64,000 bases of DNA from Chaetorhynchus papuensis (Eukaryota; Chordata; Aves; Passeriformes; Rhipiduridae). Numbering within the stretch: position 1 is the stretch's first letter; each line of letters begins with the position of its first letter. Location: positions 62,001 to 126,000 of the forward strand of contig VWYX01001305.1 in assembly GCA_013396525.1 (NCBI GenBank), in the 5' to 3' direction. Made by a program: the position numbers and the translations under genes. A model generated the notes under the pieces. That model saw only the letters and a list, made by a program, of their open reading frames with translations. It made no database searches and was not told the DNA's origin. Below, piece by piece: positions 1 through 12,400 of the stretch.

Positions 1-382
1 AATGTGATGATGCTATGCTGTACTTTCAACACCTCTTATTGTTTTCTTTCTTGTGATACCAAGATGTAGAAGTCGGTGAGGTGTTCAGAAAATTCACTTT
101 GTTGTATTTCTTCATTATATAAAAGATTTATAGCCACTGTGATTGGATTTACTGAGACTGGGCTCACATGTATCTCCACTCTGAACGTGAACCTGTACAA
201 TTTAAAACCTGTGTGTGCATATAATTCTGTTACCTGTACTGCCTCTGCCCAGAGAGTATTTGCATATATTATCTGATAAACCCCAAGAGAAAGTTAGCTT
301 TGTCTGTTTGTTTTTCACTTACAGTTAGCATATAGAATAGTTTATATACTGCATGTAATTCTATTTTTGTGTATTTATGCAG

Positions 383-499
383 TTGTTGCCTATAGCTGCT
401 GAGCAACTCCAGTGGATGCCATATGTGAATCCTAAACTGCGCATGCCTGTGATTAAATTTATTTACTGGTCTATAAGACAGTTAGACACTGATATACAG
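383..499 (+). CDS. CCDC138: CCDC138 coding exon (39 codons, phase 0 to 0)
   Basis: The acceptor is tttatgcAG at 381-382 and the donor is cag|GTaaaa at 500-501. The exon encodes 39 residues, starting LLPIAAEQLQWMPYVNPKL and containing FIYWSIRQLD. It is exactly 117 bp and symmetric (0-0), so skipping it would keep the frame. It is the first exon inside the window; positions 1-382 are intron. Confidence 0.92.
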
Positions 500-3400
500 G
501 TAAAACAAGTAGTCCTCATGCAGTATGTTTTTTTAAGAACAATTCACAGACGATATTAATGGATTTTGCATTTTAAATACATATGAAAAATTGATGTTTT
601 CAGGTAGCATATAGAAAAGAAACTGCTGTCTTTGTAAAGCATAAATTCATAGTCTTTACCAGAGATGGCAAATGAAAAACATCTTATTTTTCAAGTTAAA
701 TTTAAATTTTGCATTGTTAATCTAAATGTAGTTTTCCTCCATATCTGATCTCTGTTGTGATGTCTAAGCACAACAGAAACTGTATTTTTGCATATGTATT
801 TACAAAATTTGCACTAGAAAAGGCAATTATTTTATTGTGTACTTTTTGAATGAGATTTGTTGAAATTGATGGAAGTGAATGGTAAAACAGTGAAGAAATT
901 TTGATTTTTCTGTCCTCTGCTTGGTGTCTCACCATGAGACATTCCTTTCTCTTTTTGACTAGACTGCCATAAGAAAATATTTAGCAGTATAATAAAGAAA
1001 AAGACAGTAGTCATACTGTAAAGATTCAGCATTGTGCTGTCAATGTCCATTTGCTAAATCAAAAGGTAGAAATTTTGTAAATATCCTGAGTTTAAATTCA
1101 CTGCAATTGTAAGATGTTGTTTTATTTTAAACAAGCATAATGTGAAGTTTGATTCTGTGGTAATATTTCTGTGTAGCTCACGATGAAAAGTCTGGTAGAT
1201 GTTACCTGTACAGTGTTCTTAAGCTTCGTATTTAGACCTTGATTCTGTAAATGCATTTAAAGGATATAACTTCAGTCAAGCTTGCAAACTTGAGTTGACT
1301 GTAACTTTTTCTGGAACCAGAGGCAACTTAAATAATGTCAGCATATGCAGGACCCTCACTTGTTGGTCTCTTGCTGAAGTGTGAAGGCACTGTGATAATG
1401 TTGTTCAACTGCTTTTGGAACACAAAGCAGTACCTCTCATTCTGATCATATTCCAACACATGATCACACCATTTGCTACTTAATATTTAATTGCATGGAC
1501 AACATGTGTATGTTAAATTCTAACGTTTACACTAACTATATGCACTTTTGAAGCAGCGTGCAACAATGAGATCAACCATGAGGAGACTTGGAGGAGACAT
1601 TTTCAAAGGCATAGTGAGTAAGGGAATCCCAGACAGTTCTTCTGAACAGTCTACAGAGAGTAAATCAAAGTCGGCAGCTTTCTTTAAGAGTTCCTGTATG
1701 CCTCTGAGGTTTCTGTCAACTTTGATTGTGCTTAAAACAGTGACACAAGGTAAGTAAACTTTTTTTATATTAATTTCTCTATTTCAGTCATGTGCCTGGA
1801 CAAAAAAATAATTAATGATACTGTAGAGTCTATTATGCTTTATTGGTGAAAAGTGGTTTTACTTGGGTATTGTGAAGCAAAATATACAAGTATGAATCTT
1901 GCCATTATTCATTTTATGTCAGAATTTATGTGTTTCTTTTAATGTGATGACTTGTCAGACGAGTCACCATTTCTGAAGAGGGGGGAAAAGATAAAGGTTT
2001 CAAAGTAGACACTGTGAGATTACACAAATCAGATTGTGTCTGGACAGTGTGAGAAAAAGCGTGGAAAATATAACTCAAAGGATAAAATAACTCTTCTCTC
2101 AGGTGATTTGTTAACTGCTGCCTTCGGTTTTGAAGTCTTATCTTTCTTCAAGGGAAACAGGGAACGAGGTGTTGCAGATCCTTTATATGGAAGTCAAGCA
2201 GAAAAGTAATTCTGTACCTTTAAGAGCAGGTGTACGATGTGATTGCTGCTTACCTGCAGCAACATAGCAGTGCTGTGGTTCTTCACAACTGGGATTTTCT
2301 GCAAGAATAAGTTTTACAAGGGTAACATAAGAACAAACATCTCTATAACCCTTTTCCAGCTCTTTGTGGTGCTAACCACTTATTTTTCCCTTTTCAAAGA
2401 CATTCTAAAAGCACAGATAATTTTCGTAGCAAGTAATTTTTTAGTGGGGTTACAACTAAGCAATCTAACTTAACCTCAGAGATGGTCCTGCTTTCGACAG
2501 GAAGGTTGGACTAGATTCCAACCTAAATTATTATATTATTCTATTTTTACTACCATTTTTTCTCAGAATGGTTTGTATTTTAAAATATCTTTACAAGTAA
2601 CATGTTTCTTTTGTCAGTAACACAAAGAGATTGATACAGGTTACAGAGATATTAATTTTCAAGGTACTCCTGAAAAACCATGCCAAAACATCAAAATCAG
2701 ATGCCTGCTTTGGCATCTGATTTTTTTAATTTCTTGCATGAAATATGTTAAGTTTTGGGGCATTTCTTAGACAGCAGAGATCCATGTCACAAAATTGCTA
2801 CAATCTGTGGCACGCTGATTGACATGAAACAGGAATGCCAGAGATTTTAAATGCATAAATAATGAATAGAGTTCTTTTTCACAGAAGTTGTACTTCTGGA
2901 TTAGATGTTTAAGCAGATTAGTACGTTTTTATGCTTAATGACCTGTGCAGTATTTATATTGTGAGTATTTACAGTAAACGTGGGATTAAAACATGGTGGA
3001 AGACCATCCTGACATCATTCATGAACTAACACAGTGTTCCAGCTGTTGAAGGGTACTATTTCAGTCAACATATTTTGGTGAAGCATGATAATTAGTCTCA
3101 AATTGAGACTCACATTCTAGGAGTGTTTAATAAAAAAAATTCAAGAAGAATTACAATACAAAAACTAGTCATTGCAGAGACTGATTTACCCTAAGCAGAT
3201 GAACACTCTTGATTAGAATGAATCAGTTTAGCTTCTCATGGTTGATTTTTCCTGCTGGCTTCTGTAACACAGGAAATATGATCTGTTGTTAAACATATGT
3301 CAGATATCACCGTGTATGAATTTTGATCACTCTGACCATGTGGCACTAATGATCTGGTGATAAAGTGGCAGATTTGGTTTGAACATATGTCCTCTTTCCT

Positions 3401-6400
3401 TCAAAATGTCAGTATCCAGCAGATGGCACCGCAGTTAAAGTTATGCAGTAGGATAAATTGTTTCCTTCTACTTTATTTTCTGTGCTCCAGATGATCAATG
3501 CAATTCCAAGATACTGAGGAAGATTTGACAGCAGGAAATTAAGAAAACAGATTGGTTCACTTAATGTACATCCTTCGTATAATTTCTCACAATGAATGAG
3601 AATATAAAATGTTTATACTGAAACTACAGCTTTTTATAGAAGGAATGGGAGTATTTGCTCTCATGAAAATAATTGCTCTCACTCAGACAAATCGGCCACT
3701 GACTCCCTTAATAGAGGTTTCCCAGATGTTGAAACCAACATTGTCTCAAACTATGCAAGTTTGTATTTTCTTTCCTCTTAAACAAAATATTTGCAGGCAT
3801 TTACATCTGTAAGTATATTTTTCTTAAACATATGAATTGTAGATAGTCTTTTTCTTCACTCAGAATAAATTGTTAAGGGATAAAAATAGGCAGAGGATGT
3901 CTTTAAATAAAAAGTAAATTTAATATTTTTAGCTATTTAACTTTTACCGCGGCAGATACACAATTAACTGTCAGATAATTGTTCACATAGCTTAATGAAA
4001 CAATGATTATAAAAATTTTATTGCCTCTGTTCTGATATTTTTCAGTGGATTACCTGGCTCAGGCCTTTGATTCCCTTCGTACAGACTTGAAGACAGATGA
4101 AGGGAAGGCCTTATTTTTGGAATACCAATGTGTGCCTGTTGTATTAAGTCACCTAAAAGTATCCAGTAGAGGTCTGCTTTCCAGTGCTCTTGATGGATTA
4201 CTTGAGATGACCATGGAATCTGGTAAATTTGGGTAATTGCAAAAAAAAAAAAAAATTTAAAAATGATGATGAAAACAGGTGAGGAAAGCATAAAAACAAT
4301 GTAAAAACAGTATAAAAAATACAGTGTAAAAACTGTATAAGTAGTCTAATGTACTATTAGCAATTCTTTGTATCATGTACATTCATTAGAGACAAAATGT
4401 ATTTCTGAATTCTGTCTTTTTCTGAGTCATCGTGTGTTTTCTTCTCCCTCTCAGCCACAATGTTTTATATTTTGTCCTGGTTACTTTCTTATTTCTTGCT
4501 GTGATTTTTTTGTAGCTATTTTTGGTTTGGCTTTTCCATTTATTCCACTGTATTACCTTGCTGATATTTTTCTTTGAAGTCAGGCTGTACCAGGGAAGCC
4601 AAATCATGAAAACCTGCCAGAAGGTGGAGATAAAAAATAGGTTTTATTTTAATCCTTCTCCTAGTTTGAATGAACAGCTTATCCCCAATGATTTTTCCAT
4701 TTCTAGTGTTTGGAAATGGTATTTCTAGAAGAGATGCTTATGTTTTGCCGAATTTTAGTGTGCCAAGATGATTATGTGTTGCTTAATTCTACTGTGCTTT
4801 GGCCCTAGAAAAGCATTAACAATCTTACTTGTCACAGCATTTTTCCAGGTGATACAGGTAAGGATCAATTGATAACCACCTGGATGAGCAGGAAGGTAGT
4901 GATGCATTCCAATGCCATGCTGAATGAACCTTGCAACTGTTTTTTTTTAAAGATAAAATCACTCACTGCCTTTAAGAACAGAAATGTGTACTGTTTTGGA
5001 AGTATTTTGTTATTATGCATTGTACTGATTAAATAGAAAGCATGTTTGGCTTGGGATGGTATAGCCTTTAGTAAAGAGCAATTTTGTAGCAACCTAAGAG
5101 CAAAAATATTTAACTAAAGTTCTATTCTTCTTTGCAGTCTTTTTCTGACCAGGTAATTAGTGCAGTCTTACACTAAAGTATTCTTCCTAATAGTCATAAC
5201 TGTGATTGGGAAAGTGATTGGGAAGGAATTAATTGAATGCACAAAGGTAACAGCCTAAGCAGATGGACAGTATCTGCTATTTCTTTGGGTAATGACTGTA
5301 ACAGTACATCTTCTGTTACCTAGCAGGAGTCATTCTGATACGCTAGCTGCCTGCAGTTTGAAGAATAATGAAGATGCATTGTGAGACTCAAATTTTGCTT
5401 TCTTGCTTCTCAGAGAAGTTGTATGTATGTGAAATCAGGGAAGGAAGAGTACTGTTTAATTAAATTGACATTTAATTGAAAATTGTTTCTTGGCAACTGG
5501 ATATAAAGCCTTATGTAGAGCCTTCCTCTTTGGTAGAATAAATTGCCAGTATACAAATTAGGCATGTTCTGCTCTTTTCCAATACATAGTGTTTTGCGAG
5601 AAATTTTTAACAATGAGAAATAGTATTGCTGATGGGAAATTGTGTTTTCATTCCTTTGGAAGTTTCCTATTAAAAAGTCATTAAAAGACAAACTATAGAA
5701 GGCGGCACTGACTATTCTGAGGACTCTTTGTTAGAGTAAAACAGGAATTCATGCTTAGTTTTAAAGCTGTATTCATGTGCAGCCTTAAACATGAAGTCAT
5801 AGATTGTGGCCATATACTAAAATATGAAGTCATATTACCCAAAAAGACAGCATCCAATCAACTGGAGGCAAGGTCTAGACTTTTATTTTTTTCTGTAATA
5901 TATACCATCCTAGGCATTCTCTCAACTCGCTGCAGTGATTTTCTGGCTCTATAGGAGTGTTGCAATACTCTTGTTCAAAAATAAAACCTTTAGAGATGAA
6001 GTGATTAGAAATTAAATTGGTGAAATGCCAGTGGAGTTTGTTTCAGCATATTATTTTCTATAACTTAATTTTTTAAGTTGTATTTTTTTTTCTGAGGTGT
6101 TTTTACAGATTTGAATTTGAGTTGTCCGGGCTGAAAAATGTGAATCAGATGTGAAATAAATACTATGTTGCAGTACTACTCCCTGTAACTGCATGTGCTT
6201 TTTTTTTTTTTTTTTATAATAAGCAATGAATGCTAATATTTCTGTACAGTCCAGACCTATCTGAGGTCCTTATGTAGGTTCTCTCCCTGCAGAAAATTAT
6301 TTTTCCCATGTTCCAGAATTGAAGCCTAGGTTTCCCTCATTTATTAAGGATTATTACTTAAGCTGCATATGAAGACTCACAGTGTCATAGAATATGTTGA

Positions 6401-9400
6401 GTTGGAAGGACCCATCAGGATCATCAAGTCCAGCTCCTGGCCCTGCACAGGACACCCCAAGAGTCACACCCTGTGCTTGAGAGCATTGTGCTAATGCTTC
6501 TTGAATTCAGACAGGCTCGGGGCTGTGATCACTTCCCTGAGGAGCCTGTTCCAGTGTTCAACCACTCTTTTCGTGGATATTCAACCTAAACCTCCCCTGA
6601 CCTCAATTTCTCAATTTCCTCAATTTCTATCACTGGTCATGAGAATGAAGTGCCTATCCCTCCTCTTCCCCCTATGAGGATATTGAAGACTGCAGTGAGG
6701 TCTCCCCTGTCTCCTCTTTGCCAGGCTGTACAGACCAAGTGACCTCAGCCACTCCCTCATAAGGCTTCGTCTTCAGACCCTTCACCATCCTCATGGCCCT
6801 TCTTTGGACACTCTCTCATAGTTCAGTATTTTTTTTTATAGCATGGCACCCAAAGCTGCCCCAGCCCTCGAGGTGAGGCTGCCCCACTGCAGAGCAGGGC
6901 AGGACAATCCCCTCCCTTGCCCGGCTGGTGATGCTGTGCCTGATGCCCCCAGGACAGGGTTGGCCCTCCTGGCTGCCAGGGCACTGCAGACTCATGTTCA
7001 ATTTTCTGCCAACCAGGATCCCCAGGTCCCTTTCCATGGCACCGCTCTCCAGCCTCTCATTCCCCAGTCTGTCCATACATCCAGGGCTGCCCCATCCCAA
7101 GTGCAGAATCTGGCACTTGACAGTGTTAAACTTCATATGGTTGGTGATTGCCTAGCTCTCTAACTTGCTGAGGTCTCTCTGAAGGTACCTATTAGTCTAA
7201 GACAGATATTTCTCTTGGTGGAAACTAGAATAAGAGTCTGCAGTACTGCTTAAGCAGATTTGGGATTGCTATGCATGTTCTGAGATTTTGGATCAGTATC
7301 ATTGGTTTTAGCTTCATAGTGTGTCTGGTACAGTAGGTTCAGAATCGAGGATTCCATTGCAAGTTCACACAACATTGACAGTGCTTCACTTACTGAAAAC
7401 ATGATGTCAAATGCAACAGCTGAGGCATTAGAATAATCTTTTTTCTATGCTCAAGACCTTAATGGCAAAATAAAATTAATAGTCTTACTGCTGTGCATCT
7501 TACTGGCACACAGCCTTTCATGCACTCCATCTCTCTTCAGGAGTTTAGCATCAACAATCTGTGAGAGTCCTGACACCAACATTTCAGTGGGAATTGATGG
7601 AGGACTGAAAGGTAACATTCCTCAGCACTTTTTTTCTCTGTCTACATCTCCTCTGTACAAGGGTAGATAACACCAGTGTACCTGTCCAGCTAGGCCATTG
7701 GAACACTAGGGGAATTCTGTGAAGAAATGTTTAAGACTTTTGGTATCCATAGGAAGCTCGTTTGTTTGTGTTTCTTGAAACTTAGTTGCATCAAGCTTAG
7801 CTGCACTGTTATTTCCCAGACACCTGTGAGCTTCCATGCCGTTGTATAATTCTGAAGTATAGTACCAGCCAAAAATAATCCCACTGTTTTGTCCCAGTAT
7901 GGTGGGATGGCCCTAGCTGAGCATCAGTTGCCCACCACTCTGACACTCCCCTCCTCAGCAGGACAGGGGAAAGAAGGTAAGATTGGAAAAATAAATTGTA
8001 GGTCAAGATAAAGGCAGTTTATTAAAGCAAAAGCAAAGTCCACACATGGAACCAAAGGAAACGAAAAGATCCCATCAGTAGGTAGTATCTGGCCACTTCC
8101 TGAGAAGTGGGGCTTCAGCATGCACGGAGGTTGCTCCAGAAGGGATGACATAAATAAGGAATGCCCCCTTCCCCTCTCACACTGCCTTCCCCCTCCTCTT
8201 TTCCCTTGGCTTGTATTGCTGAGCAAATACCATATGGTATGGGAGTCAGTTTGGGTCAACTGTCCTGGCTGTGTCCCCTCCCAAGATGTTGCCCAACCAC
8301 AGCCTGCTGGTGAGGGGGAATGTTGGAGAGACAGTGTTGACACTGCCAGCACTGCTTTGCAGTAGCCAAGGACTGGGGTGTTACCAGCACCTTTCCAGCT
8401 ACCAATACAAAGCACAGCACTTTGAGGGCTGCTGTGAAGAAAATTAACTCTGTCTCAGCCAGACCCAGTGCACCCAATCATTTACACATTTGGAATTGTA
8501 ACTGTATGTCTGATATACAGAATATATATATGTGTGTGGTGTATATATATATATGCCTATCTTTGTTTGCCTCACCTCTTTTACAAAAATCTTAAGGCCT
8601 AAGGAGAAGAGGTAAAATGTTCTACTGATCGTTGTTCTTGTCATATACAAACATTCATAGATGTACCAAGGGCTGACTTTTAAATGTCAGGGGTGAAAAA
8701 CGTTGAGGTTGGTATGCTCCTCAGGGCATAAGAGTGAGAGGAACTGCTAAAGATGTTACGCAGTAATTTCAGTTTACTTTGTGTCAGAAGAACTTCAGTT
8801 TCAGTTTACTTTTATGCTCTCATAGTGTTGGGTTTTTTCCATATTCCAGTACTTTTGTGGACTCTGTTCATTACTTCTACTGTTAGTAGATTTGAGGAAC
8901 AAAATTTTGCAACTGAGTGGGTCCTTACCTAACCACTTACATTCTGTTAGCAAATTGCTTAGTTTAACCTATGCTAGAAACTTAATAAGTAACTGAAATG
9001 AAGTTGTAGGTAATTCTTAGGATAAACTGTATACTTTTAAATAATTTATGTTATATTTCATGTTGTTTTCGTGATGGAGAAATTATTTTTCTTCAGATGA
9101 GCTCAGTGGCCTAAAGTGCAGTCTAGTTGGTTTAGTCAGCTCTCTTCAGGGGAAGTAAGAGATTGCTTTTAAATTCCACAGTTGCGAGAGCTAACAGCTT
9201 GTTGTGAACCTGACAGTAGAAAGTCAACTGCACAAATATATTTTATCTCTTTTCTCTTATTACATTCTGCTAATATTTTCGTTTAAGAGTGTACATAATG
9301 GTGTATAAATTGGTATAGCTATATTTTTAGTGTAGCTATCTCATTGGTTCCTGTCTTGTGTTGTGGTCAGATAGGAGGAGTGTCAGTTCAGTTACATCCT

Positions 9401-12400
9401 TTTCAATTTCTTTCTGGCTCTCCATACCCATTACCAGTATTTCAATCCATGTTTGTTTTCTGGAGGATGCCCATCTTTCCCTTATTGCAAAGATAGACTG
9501 ATAAAAGCAGAATCAAGGGAGCAAGTCCTGCAGTGTTTTTTTTAGTCATGGTGCTCTTTTCCTGGAATCTGAGGCTTCAGATGAGTGCCACAACATTCAA
9601 CTTGATCCTTCTTTTGGTCTTTGAATCTATTGAGTGATCTATAAAGACATCTTTCTTGCTTCTCATTGAGGAAAAGGGTAAGAGACCTGTTCCTGCTCAT
9701 TTAATAGGGAAGAAAGATTTCAGTACCACAGCTTTTGAAGGTTTCTTACTTTAGTTAAGGAAAGCAGACTACCAGACCATGGTGTTTGGTTTTTAGTCCC
9801 ATCTCGAAGCTATGAACCTTTCTGAAGACAGATCTAAAACAAAATCTTCTCTGATAGCATTGTCATGGAAAGTAGGTTTAGTATCTTGTTAAATGCTGAA
9901 TAGCTTGGTGATCGATATCTACAAATGCAGAGTGCTCTGACTGCCTTTGAAATTTTGAGAACAAAACATATTAACTGCTACATGCTGATGTTTCAGTTTA
10001 GTCCAATATATAATGTATATATTGCTTAACAAAGCTCTTACCATTTTCCATTGAAATTACTATTAAAATTAATGTTTGATAATTAAAGTAGTAGTTGCTT
10101 CTAATCATCCAGATTGTTATAGTATGAACCAGTGGCTTCCTACTCCAAAGCTTCCTCCCTAAGACTTTTGCTGACAAATTTATTTTCTCAGCAGATCTTG
10201 TTTCTAGGACAGTAGTTGCAACACACTGTTCAAGAGAATTCTTGGATACCAAACTTGAAACATTTTCTGGAAACAATCTAGTAATAAGTAGCATGACCTC
10301 ATCAAGAAAATTTGCTCTGTGGGTGTTGAAGAACATCAAATGGTATTAAATCACCTTGTAGCTGAATACTTGTCATATGCAATCTTGTTCAATAGTGTTC
10401 TTCCTGTCTTCTCACTTCTCATGCAGCTTACTGTGGTTTTTTTAACTTGTGAATCAGTTAAAAGGGTTTCAAATGATGTAGTGAGTTTGTATTCACCTAT
10501 CAAAAATACCATTGTTAACTGCAGTCTGGCTCATGCTTGATTTGAAATCTGCTGTTGGCAGAGAGCTCCTGCCTCAGTTTCACCTTTTGCACTTTTATTC
10601 AAAGACATCATACATCTTAAATTCCTCCTGCAGTGATTTCTGACTGCTGTCATGTAGATTAGTAGGTTCCCCTTTCTCAACCTTAAGTTCATTCAGTGAA
10701 ATCAAAACTTACCTGCTCACTGGACATTACAAAACATTGGTCTTTGCTTTAAATAAAACTTAAATGTACTTTGTCTTCAAGTTTATTTCTGTTTTGCAGA
10801 GAGTATATTTTATGTTAGTGTATGCTTATTCACAAATCAAAATAAGAGCATATTTACAAAAATCATCTCAAAATCATGCTCTCATGTTTACTGTAAGTTT
10901 TGACACATTCTGGTAGGACTTAAGTGTGATTTCTTAACCATATTGATATCAGTGAAGATTTTTAGTAACTGCAAAAGTGAGCTGTATTTACACATTCACT
11001 GAACCTTACTTTAATTATTTTTTAAGAAAATATTATGGTCATGGATAACCAAGTCTGTGTCCAGATGCACTCGTCTCATAGGGAAAGTAATGAAGCCACT
11101 GAAGATAAAAGGATTTTCTCCATAGTAAGAAGCTGTGCTTATTTACATGTGAACCGAAGTCTTTTTACATTGGCTGTCTATAGGACACTCTCTCTTTTCC
11201 TTTGTGCTGGAATGCTCCCATAACTGATGCTAGGAATTCTACAACATGCACTGTTCTGTGGGTACTTCTAAAAAGTCGATGGTCAGAATTTGCCAAGGAA
11301 ACTCAAATGTGCCCCTTTATGTTTCCTCTTGAGTCTTAGCATTTTGAGACTTCACAGACTACAAGCAGTGAAGGCATGGAGTAAAAAATGCCTGTATGCT
11401 TAAACAGATTAAAATTCAACATTTTCCAGCATATTATCTTTCCTGGTAACTTCGCAGGATTGCAGCTTTTCAAGTGAGTTTATTCTGCAGTACTGAAAGG
11501 ATAAAAATGTCAAGTTTGTGAATACTGTATTAAGGTAGGATTCCCCCTCACCTGTGTGAAAGGCAGATGTGAAATTGTCCTGAGGACTTGTGTTTTGAAG
11601 CTATAGTGATAGAAATGATTTACAGCTTATGTGGCATGAACATTGAAATACAAATCATTTAAAAGGAAATCCTTCTTCTATTATCCTGTCTTACCTTTGT
11701 AATTTTTATTCATTCTTCTGAAAACACTGAATAATTGTGTTGGATTAATAGATGTTTCAGTCTAATATTTTAACCACAGATAAAGATCTCTAACTGTGTT
11801 AAATGCAGCCTAGATAATGTTAGGACCCACCTATATGTGCTGAAAGCAAGCAAGTACACCAGAACTTTGCACACATTTTTGTTAATTAATTGCAAATTTA
11901 GTCTGAGTATTTTGATTTTGATGAAATTCATTTAGTATGACGTACCCCTCTCTAATAACAAATAACCTCTGTGTCATTATCTTCTCCCTCTTCCAGTAAC
12001 AGTCATGTAATGCTTAGCTTTTCTGAATTTTGGACCCCTGTCTCATCCACTCCAAAGGATTAAATAGAAGGAAGCATTAAATATAAAGTTATGTAGAGCC
12101 AAGTAGCCATTTTGGAAGTAAAGCTTCACTGTTCATTTAGGGTAATACTACTGTAGTTCTTAAGCAGCATATAATTTTGAAGGTAGATGTGAATGCTAAC
12201 TTTTAGAAAGTGTTTGATGTTGTAAAGAGTTGTTTAATAAAAGTATTTGGATATACACATCCCCTTTCCAGTCAATATAAGTTATGAAATCTCTAGAACA
12301 TTAAAGTTTTTCAAATAAGATCTTGTTTGCTCTTACTTACTAAACTTGCATATTTTTAATAAACAGTTTACAGTTTTATAGTTTTCCATAAAATGATTTA

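Noticed and set aside
6843..7163. 106-codon plus-strand frame
   Set aside because: It is antisense to the CR1 reverse-transcriptase remnant.
7924..8415. 163-codon open frame on the minus strand
   Set aside because: It lies wholly inside the solo LTR, which is non-coding.
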